Assembly: GCA_028532855.1 (NCBI GenBank)
Contig: JAQQAL010000025.1
Span: 1-64,000, forward strand
Length of the DNA stretch: 64,000 nucleotides
Direction: 5' to 3'
From: Candidatus Thalassospirochaeta sargassi
GTDB lineage: Bacteria > Spirochaetota > Spirochaetia > UBA9216
Shown: piece after piece, positions 44,463-53,212 of the stretch
Numbering within the stretch: position 1 is the stretch's first letter
How the letters are laid out: every line of letters starts with the position of its first letter
Translations under genes and position numbers: made by a program
Notes under the pieces: generated by a model
What the model saw: only the letters and a program-made list of their open reading frames with translations
Told to the model about the DNA's origin: nothing
Database searches by the model: none

Positions 44463-45068
44463 ATGATTGGAATAGTTGACTATGAAGCAGGAAATCTTAG
44501 AAGCGTTGAGACGGCCATGAAACACCTCGGCGCCGACTTTTTTATAAGTCGTAACCCCGAAGAGCTTTTGAAGGCGGACAGGATGATTTTCCCCGGCGTG
44601 GGTGAGGCAAAGTCTTCGATGGAAGTTCTTGAGCGAACAGGACTCGATAAAGCGGTAAGAGAATTCGCTGATTCTGGCAAACCGATGCTTGGAATCTGTC
44701 TCGGCTGTCAGATATTTTTTGAGCATTCAGAGGAACGTGATACAGAATGTCTGGGTATAATTCCCGGCAGGGTGAAAGAGTTTTCTGCTGATATGGGGTT
44801 GAAGGTTCCCCATATGGGCTGGAACCAGGTACGGCACGAAGGTCGTCATCCGGTTTTTGAAGGAATAAAAGAAGAATCGTCTTTCTACTTTGTTCACTCA
44901 TTCTATCCTTCTGCGCCGAAGGAGTTTGAAATAGGCTCAACCGAATACGGTATAGGTTTTACTTCAGCTGCATCAAAAGACAATGTTGTCGCAACCCAGT
45001 TTCACCCGGAAAAATCCGGTGAGGTAGGGCTGAAGCTTATAACAAACTTCATTAACTGGAAAATATAA
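44463..45068 (+). CDS. hisH: imidazole glycerol phosphate synthase, glutaminase subunit
   Basis: A 201-residue class I glutamine amidotransferase. The nucleophile is Cys79 (GICLGCQ), the oxyanion loop PGVGE is at residues 44-48, and the His-Glu pair is in TQFHPEKSG near residue 182. It delivers ammonia to HisF for imidazole ring formation. The ATG at 44463 matches family starts ([11 protein letters not shown]) with GAGGACGGG upstream; an in-frame ATG at 44445 lies before it. hisF follows after 19 bases. No other his genes are nearby. Confidence 0.92.
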   Translation: MIGIVDYEAGNLRSVETAMKHLGADFFISRNPEELLKADRMIFPGVGEAKSSMEVLERTGLDKAVREFADSGKPMLGICLGCQIFFEHSEERDTECLGIIPGRVKEFSADMGLKVPHMGWNQVRHEGRHPVFEGIKEESSFYFVHSFYPSAPKEFEIGSTEYGIGFTSAASKDNVVATQFHPEKSGEVGLKLITNFINWKI

Positions 45069-45087
45069 CGGGAAACGGGATAGTAAA

Positions 45088-45855
45088 ATGCTTGAAAAAC
45101 GAATAATTATATGTCTTGACGTCAGGGATGGTAAAACAACCAAGGGTGTTAAATTCAAGGGTAATGTAGACATTGGCGATCCGGTAGAGATGGCCGCCGA
45201 ATATTATACCCAGGGAGTAGATGAACTGGTATTTTACGATATAACTGCCTCGTCTGAGAAGCGCGGTATCATGATTGATGTTGTTGAGCGCGTTGCCGAG
45301 CAGATCTTTATTCCATTCTGTGTCGGCGGAGGAATCGCAACCACAGCAGATATGCGTGCCGTTCTGCTGGCAGGAGCTGAGAAAATTTCAGTAAATTCTC
45401 AGGCTGTAAAGAATCCTGCTATTATAGAAGAAGGCGCCGGGCTATTCGGTCGTCAGTGCATCGTGCTAGGAATGGATGCGGCCGCGGACAGGAATATGCC
45501 GTCCGGTTACAGGGTTGTTATTAACGGCGGGCGAACTCCGACTGAGCTGGATGCGCTTGAGTGGGCTCTCAGAGCTGAAAAGCTTGGGGCCGGGGAGATT
45601 GTGCTTAATTCGATTGATGCAGACGGAACTCAGGACGGTTATGAGATTAATGCTACACGTATGATTTCCGAGGCTGTGGGCATCCCTGTGGTGGCCTCCG
45701 GCGGTGCGGGCACGTCCGGACACTTGAAGGATGTGCTGACCGAGGGTAAGGCTGATGCCGCGCTTATTGCGTCAATGGTGCACTTTGGCGGTTATACTGT
45801 AGGCGGAATTAAAGAATACCTGAATAAAGAGAATGTACCAGTGAGGATCCTATAG
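45088..45855 (+). CDS. hisF: imidazole glycerol phosphate synthase, cyclase subunit
   Basis: A 255-residue (beta/alpha)8 barrel with catalytic Asp11 in CLDVRDG and a second Asp in VLGMDA near residue 130. The phosphate-binding repeats FCVGGGI and ASGGAGT match His[17 protein letters not shown] and the insertion after GMDA resemble a subgroup seen in some anaerobes. It pairs with hisH upstream. A strong terminator at 45874-45907 ends the ileS-lipoprotein-hisHF unit. Isolated hisHF pairs sometimes serve surface-sugar pathways, but no such genes are near. Confidence 0.92.
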   Translation: MLEKRIIICLDVRDGKTTKGVKFKGNVDIGDPVEMAAEYYTQGVDELVFYDITASSEKRGIMIDVVERVAEQIFIPFCVGGGIATTADMRAVLLAGAEKISVNSQAVKNPAIIEEGAGLFGRQCIVLGMDAAADRNMPSGYRVVINGGRTPTELDALEWALRAEKLGAGEIVLNSIDADGTQDGYEINATRMISEAVGIPVVASGGAGTSGHLKDVLTEGKADAALIASMVHFGGYTVGGIKEYLNKENVPVRIL

Positions 45856-45873
45856 ATTAATAAAAAATAAACT

Positions 45874-45907
45874 AAAGGCTGCGTTTTATTATCGCAGCCT
45901 TTTTTTT
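45874..45907 (+). terminator. rho-independent terminator after hisF
   Basis: AAAGGCTGCG (45874-45883), a nine-base loop, CGCAGCCTTT from 45893 and a run of eight Ts to 45907. Confidence 0.92.
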
Positions 45908-45938
45908 GAATATCATGTTTATTCATTCTGAAATAAAT

Positions 45939-45970
45939 ATCCCCTGAATGGGGGATGTACAAGTAGTACA
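45939..45970. promoter_or_regulatory. two adjoining inverted repeats upstream of the LuxR-type gene
   Basis: ATCCCC (45939-45944) with GGGGAT (45951-45956), then TGTAC (45956-45960) with GTACA (45966-45970). They lie 57-88 bases before the LuxR-type start and could be operator sites. Confidence 0.4.
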
Positions 45971-46026
45971 CGGTAACACTAATATGTCTACAGGCTCTTT
46001 ATTGTAGGAATTAAGGACATTGATAA

Positions 46027-46899
46027 ATGGGTAGTAACACAGTTTTCAGAGTGCAGAGAAGGGTTTCATTAATCAGCGGAATAATCGGCATTGCAGTTGC
46101 AATAACAAATTTCACTTATTTTGTTTCTGCACATAGTGTTATAGAGAGTTTTATCGCTCCTGCAGTGTCTTTAATAGTACTTGTTAGCATTTTAGTGCTT
46201 TTCACAGCTTTCTGGGATCATGCTGTATCAAGGATAGTCCAGCTTGCCCTGGTTTATCTGATGGGGGCTGTATCAATTCTTGACGTTTATAATTCAATAG
46301 CCGGGATAGGAATGATGCTTATCTTTGCTGTAATTGCTTTCAAATATGGATATTTCAAAAAACATTCTATTGTAAAATTTATCATTTTTCTTATCAGCAT
46401 TTATTTACTTACGTTTATTTCAGTTCAAAATCATCCGCATAAAAAAGGGTTCATGCTGGGTTTTGATGCGATTCTTTATACAACTATGTTTATTACAGTT
46501 CTATATTCAGTTTATTTAGATGAAATAAAAGAATACAGTAAAAGGGCCGATGTTGCAGAACGAACAGTTAATGAGCTGATAATTCAGAGACAAAAGTTGA
46601 ATGATGAACTTGATAATCTGACAAATCAGATTATCAACTTTGAAAAAAGCACAAAACCCCTTGATTTTGAAATGATAAAAATAACGCCCAGGGAACAGGA
46701 AGTTATAAAAGTCCTGGTTGTTAATGGTGGAGCAACGGAAAAAGAGATAGCAGAAGCACTGAACATAAGTCCAGAAACTGTAAAAACACATATGAAAAAT
46801 ATCAGACGAAAGCTTGGCGTTGATCGAAAAACTGAAATAATTGATCTTTGCAGAAATAATTTTAAAATAGTCTCCCGATCATATGTGCTTGACGATTGA
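46027..46899 (+). CDS. membrane-anchored LuxR-type regulator
   Basis: A 290-residue protein with six or so hydrophobic helices in the first 170 residues, a coiled-coil-like linker (about 170-215, rich in Lys, Glu and Asn) and a C-terminal LuxR helix-turn-helix (about 222-285: ITPREQEVIKVL, EKEIAEALNISPETVKTHMKNI). It should read a membrane or external signal and act directly on DNA without a phospho-relay. The sensor part is not a recognised domain. AGGA lies 11 bases before the ATG. Inverted repeats upstream may be its own operator. Confidence 0.85.
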   Translation: MGSNTVFRVQRRVSLISGIIGIAVAITNFTYFVSAHSVIESFIAPAVSLIVLVSILVLFTAFWDHAVSRIVQLALVYLMGAVSILDVYNSIAGIGMMLIFAVIAFKYGYFKKHSIVKFIIFLISIYLLTFISVQNHPHKKGFMLGFDAILYTTMFITVLYSVYLDEIKEYSKRADVAERTVNELIIQRQKLNDELDNLTNQIINFEKSTKPLDFEMIKITPREQEVIKVLVVNGGATEKEIAEALNISPETVKTHMKNIRRKLGVDRKTEIIDLCRNNFKIVSRSYVLDD

Positions 46900-46962
46900 A
46901 GTCTATATTATTATATTATGCTCAGAAATAACTGATAATTTAATTCCTTGTGGAGAAGCAAT

Positions 46963-47268
46963 ATGCCTACTTATGAATACGAATGCGTTGAATGCGGACA
47001 CCGATTTGAAGCCTTTCAGGCTATGTCAGAAGACCCCTTAACAGAATGTGAGCACTGCAAGGGACCCGTTAAGCGATTGATATTCGGTGGTACCGGAATT
47101 ATTTTCAAAGGCAGCGGTTTCTATGTTAATGACTCTTCAAAAGCCGGAAAACAAAGTACACAGGCTGCCAAATCAGAACCTAAGGATAGCGTTTCTGAAA
47201 AGAAGAGCGATTCCGGGGTTTCACAGGCAAGTAAGTCTGATAAAAAAGAAAAAGCAGCCGCTAAATAA
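46963..47268 (+). CDS. FmdB-family zinc-ribbon protein
   Basis: A 101-residue protein starting MPTYEYECVECGHRFE, with two CxxC pairs (CVEC and CEHC) forming a zinc ribbon. It continues with the FmdB-typical VKRLIFGGTGIIFKGSGFY. The last 35 residues are Lys/Ser/Glu-rich and disordered. The role is unclear; FmdB proteins are called regulatory from limited data. The ATG at 46963 has GGAG upstream and the family start. The stop codon sits in the loop of a terminator hairpin used by the convergent hisS. Confidence 0.87.
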   Translation: MPTYEYECVECGHRFEAFQAMSEDPLTECEHCKGPVKRLIFGGTGIIFKGSGFYVNDSSKAGKQSTQAAKSEPKDSVSEKKSDSGVSQASKSDKKEKAAAK

Positions 47269-47278
47269 CGGCTGCTTT
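47251..47278 (-). terminator. terminator of hisS inside the fmdB 3' end
   Basis: AAAGCAGCCG (47251-47260), an eight-base loop holding the fmdB stop codon, and CGGCTGCTTT (47269-47278). On the minus strand it is followed by TTTTTCTTTTTT, so it mainly terminates hisS transcription. Confidence 0.8.
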
Positions 47279-47299
47279 ACAGTATTTACGTTCTGTATA

Positions 47300-48607
47300 T
47301 TAACCTGATATTTCTTTTATCTTCTCAATAGCTTCTTCGATTGTGAGCATTTCGAAGTTCTGTCTGGCATTAAGATCCTTCAATGTTACTCGGTTTTCTT
47401 TGAATTCATCCTCACCGCAGATGACTGCAAAAGGAATGGCTTTTCGTTCTGCAAAGGAAAACTGGTTTTTAAACTTCTTATTATCAAGGAAAACCTCGGC
47501 ATTAAGACCTGCCTCTCTGAGTTTAGTGGCGAGACTGAAATAATGCCCTTTCAGGCTTCTGTCCATATTCATTATGAGCACGTCGGTAAGGCTCTTCTTT
47601 GATGATGATGTTCCTAGTTCATCAAGAGCAGCCATAAGCCTGTCGAGTCCGATTGATGAACCCACCCCGGGCATTTCTGTTTTGGAATAAATAGATGCAA
47701 GATTATTGTAGCGTCCCCCGGAACATACTGAACCGATGGCCGGGAGGGCATCCAGAAAGGTCTCGTAAACAATGCCTGTATAGTAATCCAACCCACGGGT
47801 AATGGACGGGTTGAGAACAAACAGCTCTTCTATACCGCAGTCAATCATCATCTGTCGAACTATCCTTATCCGCTCGCTTCCAGGAGTTGGCCCTCCGGAG
47901 AGGTTTTCGAGTTTTCCAAGTATATCATCAAAACTACCCTCGGCGCTGATATATTCCAGAATCCTGGATGCTTTGTCCCCATCGGCAAGTTCAGTTAGCA
48001 TTTCCAAAACCTTGTCTTCACCGATTTTAGCAAGCTTATCTACTATACGCAGAATTTCTGCTAAATCGTCTGAAATCCCAAGGTGATCAAGAAAGGCATT
48101 GAAGATGCCACGATGAGAAATATGAATATGAATATCTGGAACACCGAGAGCTTTTAATGAGGCATGCATAATTGAGAGTATCTCAAAATCAGCCTCAGGT
48201 GTATCGACACCGACAATATCAAAATCGCATTGTGTGAACTCTCTGTACCGGCCGCGTTGCGTATTTTCACCGCGCCAGACCTTGGAGATATGGTAACGCT
48301 TAAATGGCAGATAAAGTTCATTTATATGAGCAGCCATGAAACGAGCGAATGGTACAGTAAGGTCGAATCGCATCGCAACATCGCGCTTACCGTGGTCATT
48401 AAAACGATAAATCTGTTTATCTGTTTCTCCGCTGCCCTTTCCGAGAAGAACATCAGTATATTCGAGGACAGGTGTATCTATAGGGACCATGCCGAATGAT
48501 TTAAAAGTCTCTTCCAGCGTCTGCTGAATGTCCTTTCTTGAAATTTCAGTTTCCGGAAGAAAATCCCTGAAGCCCTTTAAAACTTTAGGTTGAATAAGAT
48601 TGGCCAT
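47300..48607 (-). CDS. hisS: histidyl-tRNA synthetase
   Basis: A 435-residue class II synthetase. Motif 1 region GFRDFLPETE, motif 2 VWRGENTQRGRYREFTQCDFD, the histidine motif RGLDYYTGIVYE, motif 3 GSSIGLDRLMA and a C-terminal anticodon-binding domain (about residues 335-435) are all present. AGGAG precedes the ATG; this site is part of a self-complementary AGGAGCTCCT. It has no nearby hisZ-like neighbour, and length and motifs fit true HisRS. Its terminator is at 47251-47278. Confidence 0.94.
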   Translation of the reverse strand: MANLIQPKVLKGFRDFLPETEISRKDIQQTLEETFKSFGMVPIDTPVLEYTDVLLGKGSGETDKQIYRFNDHGKRDVAMRFDLTVPFARFMAAHINELYLPFKRYHISKVWRGENTQRGRYREFTQCDFDIVGVDTPEADFEILSIMHASLKALGVPDIHIHISHRGIFNAFLDHLGISDDLAEILRIVDKLAKIGEDKVLEMLTELADGDKASRILEYISAEGSFDDILGKLENLSGGPTPGSERIRIVRQMMIDCGIEELFVLNPSITRGLDYYTGIVYETFLDALPAIGSVCSGGRYNNLASIYSKTEMPGVGSSIGLDRLMAALDELGTSSSKKSLTDVLIMNMDRSLKGHYFSLATKLREAGLNAEVFLDNKKFKNQFSFAERKAIPFAVICGEDEFKENRVTLKDLNARQNFEMLTIEEAIEKIKEISG

Positions 48608-48722
48608 AGGAGCTCCTGTAACTTATTGATGACTGAGTTTAATAGAATAAGGTATTATTTTCAAGCTTAGGGCTTGAAAGTCTTTAGAAGCACTTCGAAA
48701 GTACTAATTAAATTTAATGAAT

Positions 48723-48750
48723 TTGATTGTATTTGAAATTAATGTATAAT
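48723..48750 (+). promoter_or_regulatory. promoter of the nucleotidyltransferase gene
   Basis: TTGATT (48723-48728), a 16-base spacer and TATAAT (48745-48750). ATTTGATT (48721-48728) and AATCAAAT (48748-48755) are a perfect eight-bp inverted repeat covering both boxes. Confidence 0.6.
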
Positions 48751-48788
48751 CAAATGTAAAAAATTATTATACATCCAGGATTATACAA

Positions 48789-49910
48789 TTGCTGATAAGA
48801 TACGGAACAAATGGAAAGGGCCGAAGAGTCAAGATAGCTAATATATATACTATCGAAGAACACGGTATAACAACGGGCATGATCGACAGCGACGCGCTGA
48901 AGATTATAAAGCGATTGAGGCATGCCGGTTATAACGCATATGTCGTAGGCGGTGCAGTACGGGATCTGCTGCTTAATAAAACGCCGAAAGATTTTGATAT
49001 AGCTACGGATGCTCACCCGAGACAGATAAAGAAACTCTTCTACAACGCAAAAATAATTGGAAAGCGATTCAGGCTGGTACATATTCAGTTTCAAAACAAG
49101 ATAATTGAGGTTTCAACCTTCCGTGGGCTTACCCCCGGAGATGAGCAGAATACCTTCGGTACCATAGAAGATGATGTGAAAAGACGGGATTTTTCATTTA
49201 ATGCATTATATTATTCGCCTGTTGAAGAACAGCTGCTTGATTACATCGGGGGGTACGATGATGTTAAGCAGGGAAGGATTAGATCTCTCATACCGCTCGA
49301 TGTTACCTTCAAGGAAGATCCTGTCCGGTTGATTCGAACGGTCAAGTATGCCTCAACAACAGGATTTCAACTGCCCGGAAAAATTAAAAAAGCTTTGAAG
49401 AAGTATTCCTCCGAATTAGATCGTGCTGCAGTTTCAAGGCTAACGGAAGAATTGATGAAAATTCTTGCCTGCGGAAGTTCAAACCAGATTTTTAGATACT
49501 GCATGGAATACGATATGCTTAAATATATAGTTCCTGTAATTGCATCCAACGCTACTGAGGAAATGATGGACAGTCTTGTGACGCTTGATTCTGAAATATT
49601 GGAAAGACATGGTGTGAAGCGCGAATATATGCTGTATGCCCTGACAAGGACATATTTGAATAAGCCGACAGAATCTATGATAAAGACAAAAACAGCATTC
49701 AGAGAGGTTTTTAAAGAGATGAAGGCTATAATAGCACCGCTTACTCCGCCGAACATCGAAGTAGAGAAGGCTGTAGTTCTTTATTTTAAAGAGCTGGGCA
49801 TATCAGTTAGAATTCCGAATCAACATAGTAATGCAAAATACAGAAGGGGCGGTAAACGCAGACGTCCGCAGCATCGCAAGGGCAGACCTGCGGAATCAAC
49901 CACTAAATAA
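48789..49910 (+). CDS. PcnB/CCA-adding family nucleotidyltransferase with basic tail
   Basis: A 373-residue class II nucleotidyltransferase. The head has VVGGAVRDLLL and the metal pair in DFDIAT; RRDFSFNALYY and DPVRLIRTVKYAS follow. The pattern is closest to PcnB-type poly(A) polymerases, but CCA-adding activity is equally possible in this family. The last 25 residues are highly basic (RRGGKRRRPQHRKGR) and should bind RNA. The start is taken as TTG at 48789 with AGGA upstream; no ATG gives a full-length head. A strong terminator follows. Confidence 0.85.
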   Translation: MLIRYGTNGKGRRVKIANIYTIEEHGITTGMIDSDALKIIKRLRHAGYNAYVVGGAVRDLLLNKTPKDFDIATDAHPRQIKKLFYNAKIIGKRFRLVHIQFQNKIIEVSTFRGLTPGDEQNTFGTIEDDVKRRDFSFNALYYSPVEEQLLDYIGGYDDVKQGRIRSLIPLDVTFKEDPVRLIRTVKYASTTGFQLPGKIKKALKKYSSELDRAAVSRLTEELMKILACGSSNQIFRYCMEYDMLKYIVPVIASNATEEMMDSLVTLDSEILERHGVKREYMLYALTRTYLNKPTESMIKTKTAFREVFKEMKAIIAPLTPPNIEVEKAVVLYFKELGISVRIPNQHSNAKYRRGGKRRRPQHRKGRPAESTTK

Positions 49911-49912
49911 AT

Positions 49913-49948
49913 AAAAACGGCTGTTCGCAATGCGAAACAGCCGTTTTT
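49913..49948. terminator. bidirectional terminator
   Basis: AAAAACGGCTGTTCGC (49913-49928), a three-base loop and GCGAAACAGCCGTTTTT (49932-49948), with one bulged base. It can stop both the nucleotidyltransferase transcript and the convergent exported-protein transcript. Confidence 0.9.
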
Positions 49949-49970
49949 ATTTATCGGGCGGAATCCTGAA

Positions 49971-51242
49971 TCAGAACGCACACAAAGCAGCATAAAATTC
50001 AGTCTGGCATAAACCGAGGGTCTCGAGGTAGCTCGTTACAAAACCGGGCTGTTCCTTCTCCATCTGAACCATCAGGGATACTGATTTTTCACCGTAAAAG
50101 TCCGGATCCGCACGGTATGAACCTACAAGGCTGTCTACTGCCTCTTCAAATCTGTTGTCGGCATATGCGTTAACTCCAAGTGCGTAAAAGGTTATTCCCT
50201 CTTCTCCCCCCATCTGAATTGCGGTCTGGTAGTAGTAGTCAGCCATCATATAGTCGCGTTCAGCGTAATATATCAGGCCGAGGTAGTAATATGGTACCGG
50301 GTGATCATCGCGCATGCTGAGGGCGTTTATGAATGTTCTTTCAGCCATTGATAAATCATTGTCGCTGTAGTAATCCATTCCGTCCTGAATAAGATCGGGG
50401 AAGGTTTTGATTCTGTCGATATATGTTATGAAATCAGTTGAAAATTCGTTCTTGCCTACCCATTCAAATGCGTTTTTAATGATCGCGACCTCATTGTTTT
50501 TCCTGTCGTTTACCGGTGAAAGGGTTTTAATTGAATCCCAGATGATTCTATTATAGGCATTGTCACTACTGTTAAGCAGGAAGTGTACAAGACCCCACGA
50601 CTGGGCATAGAACACGTCGATACTCGCATTTGCATTTTCTACATTCATAGTAAGAAGTGTTGGAAAAGGAATTATTGAGTTTTCATAACCCTCGGCAGTA
50701 TTGCTGATATACTTTTTAAGGGTGAAAAGCCAATCAAGGTTTTCCTTGTACTCAACAGTCTTTACCTCAGGAGAATAGTAGCTGTCTTCAAAATAAATTG
50801 CAAAACCCTTCTGCATCCAAAGCGGTGGGTTTGGAATGAAGGTTTTAAGAAACTGCATAAATCCATGATGAGCCAGATAGGTGTTATATGAATCATCGTC
50901 AGTGTAGTAGCAGATTAATTCATTTTTATCAGGCTGATTATACTGAAGAAATACAAAAGAGCTTTTTTCTTCGGGAATGATATCGGCAAGATAATCGTCG
51001 AAAGCATCCTTATCTTTAAATACCTTCACCTTCATCTTGTAGGTAAGGGCTGTCTCATCGAAATGAAAATATTGATTGTAGAAGTTGAAATAGGCATCCA
51101 GAATCTCGGCGGTTTCAGCAGCGTGTCCGACGCTTACCTCAGAATAAATTTTGTAGTAATCACTTTCGATTAAATTCATATCCTGTGCGAAGATAAATAC
51201 AGAAAGCAGAATAAAAATCGCGCAAAACAATAGCTTTTTCAT
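49971..51242 (-). CDS. exported peptidase-MA-like protein with TPR repeats, zinc site lost
   Basis: A 423-residue protein with a signal peptide (residues 1-20, cleavage after FAQ likely). Residues about 25-280 resemble the peptidase MA (gluzincin) layout: a LAHHGFMQFL helix at 123-132 and PPLWMQKGFAIYFE at 139-152. The HExxH site reads HHGFM and the usual third ligand EG reads KG, so catalysis is unlikely. Residues about 285-400 contain TPR-like helices (PVPYYYLGLIYYAERDY, GITFYALGVNAYADNRF). It is probably a periplasmic binding or scaffold protein. AAGGAG precedes the ATG. Confidence 0.65.
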   Translation of the reverse strand: MKKLLFCAIFILLSVFIFAQDMNLIESDYYKIYSEVSVGHAAETAEILDAYFNFYNQYFHFDETALTYKMKVKVFKDKDAFDDYLADIIPEEKSSFVFLQYNQPDKNELICYYTDDDSYNTYLAHHGFMQFLKTFIPNPPLWMQKGFAIYFEDSYYSPEVKTVEYKENLDWLFTLKKYISNTAEGYENSIIPFPTLLTMNVENANASIDVFYAQSWGLVHFLLNSSDNAYNRIIWDSIKTLSPVNDRKNNEVAIIKNAFEWVGKNEFSTDFITYIDRIKTFPDLIQDGMDYYSDNDLSMAERTFINALSMRDDHPVPYYYLGLIYYAERDYMMADYYYQTAIQMGGEEGITFYALGVNAYADNRFEEAVDSLVGSYRADPDFYGEKSVSLMVQMEKEQPGFVTSYLETLGLCQTEFYAALCAF

Positions 51243-51302
51243 TTTGGAATCTCCTTACGTCTAATGTAGACAGGCAAATTCTATGCAATAGTTTGGAATA
51301 TG

Positions 51303-52181
51303 TCAAACATTTTTCTTTTTTGTGAAAAAATCTTCAACATTTATACTTACTGAATCAATCATAATGCCTGAATACCGCTGTAGATTGTCAATCAAGTACT
51401 CTCTAAAGCTGTGAACCTTGTCGGAAACCTCAATTCCATAGGGCAGGCGGACATTGAGTTTAAGAATGTATCCGTTAATTTCTTCTCGTACCGAGACTTT
51501 CATTATGGTTATTGAGCTATCGTACTCATCGGCACAGTGAAGAACCATTTGGGTAAGAGCTGATTCTGAGATGCTTACCCGGCCTTTTTTGTTAAACTCA
51601 GGTCGTACTACGGTTTTTTCGAAATATTTTCCTTTCTTTGTAAAATTAAGCAAACTTTTTTCCATGAATACCTTGACTGAGTCGTAGACCATCTGTGAAT
51701 AATTTCGGTTAATTTCAACTGCAGGGACAGGAATAACATGTTTGCCCTCAAGTTTTCTTGAGCGGACCGCAGTATTAATTTCTTCCTCGGTAGCAATATC
51801 TTCAATTTGAATAATCTTTGAGATTGCCGGCAAATGAAGACGCGCTGCTATTTTATGTGTCATCCTTTCTGATGTACCGATTATAAGAATGCGTTTGAAC
51901 TTTTCCTCTCTCAGCTTTCTGATAACCGATTCTCTATGTGCTTTATCGTCAAAAAGGGCAGTTTTAATGGCGCCGAGGTAGGTCGGCTCTTTTTTTGCAG
52001 ATTTTCCGGCGATGATTTTTTTCCCTCTGATAAGCAGTCCGTCGTCAATAATAAGTTCGATGCCGAGTTTGTCTGCGATGAGTTTAGCTCTGAAACTCTT
52101 ACCCGTACCACTCTTACCTACGAGAGAAAAAACCTTTACGCCTTTGAGTACCCACTGTATATGTCTGAAAAGATGATTCAT
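51303..52181 (-). CDS. P-loop ATPase fused to an Asp23-like domain
   Basis: A 292-residue cytoplasmic protein. The Walker A motif GKSGTGKS is at residues 22-29, followed by a small P-loop domain to about 170 (ILIIGTSERMTHKIAARLHLP). The C-terminal 100 residues (VSISESALTQMVLHCAD, YILKLNVRLPYG, IDSVSINVEDF) have the shape of an Asp23/Gls24 domain. This join is unusual and the function is unknown. No Shine-Dalgarno is visible; TATTAT ends six bases before the ATG, so a leaderless start is possible. It follows the RluA gene by about 40 bases on the same strand. Confidence 0.7.
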   Translation of the reverse strand: MNHLFRHIQWVLKGVKVFSLVGKSGTGKSFRAKLIADKLGIELIIDDGLLIRGKKIIAGKSAKKEPTYLGAIKTALFDDKAHRESVIRKLREEKFKRILIIGTSERMTHKIAARLHLPAISKIIQIEDIATEEEINTAVRSRKLEGKHVIPVPAVEINRNYSQMVYDSVKVFMEKSLLNFTKKGKYFEKTVVRPEFNKKGRVSISESALTQMVLHCADEYDSSITIMKVSVREEINGYILKLNVRLPYGIEVSDKVHSFREYLIDNLQRYSGIMIDSVSINVEDFFTKKKNV

Positions 52182-52187
52182 ATAAAT

Positions 52188-52216
52188 ATAATATATATAA
52201 GTACTTAAATATCCAA
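52188..52216 (-). promoter_or_regulatory. possible leaderless promoter of the P-loop/Asp23-like gene
   Basis: Minus strand TTGGAT (52211-52216), a 17-base spacer and TATTAT (52188-52193), six bases before the ATG. The region is very AT-rich, which lowers certainty. Confidence 0.4.
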
Positions 52217-52222
52217 GAGAAA

Positions 52223-53212
52223 TCAGGAATTTATTTCAATTTTGATCTTTTCAATTGTTTTATTAAGAATTTCAGCGCCGAATAAAGATTCGGCTTTTCT
52301 CTGTGAGCGGGGTGGAAGCGGTGCCGTGCAGGTTTTAAATCCGCATATTTCATCAAAGTCTTCCAGTGATATTGCGAAAGAGTGTAAGATGAAGGTTCTG
52401 AATCCCTTTCTGCCGCCTCCGTATTTTACATCACCCGCAAGCGGAAATCCTGCGGCAGCAGCCTGGGCGCGTATCTGGTGGGTAAGGCCTGTTTCAATCC
52501 TGAACAAACATAGACTGAGCCCATCCTCGCGGATCAGACTTTCAGCAAAGGTTACCGCTTCGTTTCCTGAATCATCAGTCTCAGCGCCGACGAGTGTTCT
52601 TGTAACTTTTTCTGTTCGCTGAAGCCTATCGGATAGTTTGACCTTTTTATCCGGCCCGCCAATGCAGATACCAAGGTAGTATTTCTTCAGCCTGCGCCCG
52701 CGCATAAGTTCGCTGAATTGATGCGCTCCTTTTATACTGAGTGAGGCAGTAATAAGGCCCGATGTGTTGCGGTCAAGACGGTGCAATGGCGCCGGCCTGA
52801 AAGACAGTGACTCAGCGCCGGCATCAAGACCGCTCTGCAGCAGCGAAGCAAGTGAATCATCTCCATGAGTCAGCATTCCTGCGGGTTTATTAAGAAGCAG
52901 AAGGTTTTCATTGCTGAATACTGTTATTTTTTTCAGCGTGTAGACAGCGCCTGAATCGGCTGGGGGTGGAGAAGTTTTAGCCTGAAAAATTATTGTTTCA
53001 CGTACCGCAATCTGATCACCCTGCTGAAGTCTGTCGGATTGTTTGCTCTTTTTTTCATTTACCCTGATAAGCCCCTTTCGAAGGCCGGAATAAATTAGTC
53101 CGGCGGGGATGTCGGGGAGAAGTTTTTTAAGAACCCTGTCGAGTCTTCTTCCTTCGTCGTCCGGGCCGCAAATAAACAGATTATATCCTTTCACTGATTG
53201 TAATACTAACAT
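52223..53212 (-). CDS. RluA-family pseudouridine synthase
   Basis: A 329-residue enzyme with an N-terminal S4-like RNA-binding region (GRRLDRVLKKLLPDIPAGLIYSGLRKGLIRVN) and the RluA catalytic domain. The active-site motif HRLDRNTSGL carries the catalytic Asp, and LLNKPAGMLTHGDD and GLTHQIRAQAAAAGFPLAGD are also present. It modifies uridines in 23S rRNA or tRNA; which site is unknown. No good Shine-Dalgarno precedes the ATG. A TATAAA ends six bases upstream, but I find no matching -35. Confidence 0.9.
   Translation of the reverse strand: MLVLQSVKGYNLFICGPDDEGRRLDRVLKKLLPDIPAGLIYSGLRKGLIRVNEKKSKQSDRLQQGDQIAVRETIIFQAKTSPPPADSGAVYTLKKITVFSNENLLLLNKPAGMLTHGDDSLASLLQSGLDAGAESLSFRPAPLHRLDRNTSGLITASLSIKGAHQFSELMRGRRLKKYYLGICIGGPDKKVKLSDRLQRTEKVTRTLVGAETDDSGNEAVTFAESLIREDGLSLCLFRIETGLTHQIRAQAAAAGFPLAGDVKYGGGRKGFRTFILHSFAISLEDFDEICGFKTCTAPLPPRSQRKAESLFGAEILNKTIEKIKIEINS

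Noticed and set aside
48608-48617. Self-complementary AGGAGCTCCT at the hisS SD as a control element
   Set aside because: Too short to form a hairpin with a loop, so it is probably incidental.
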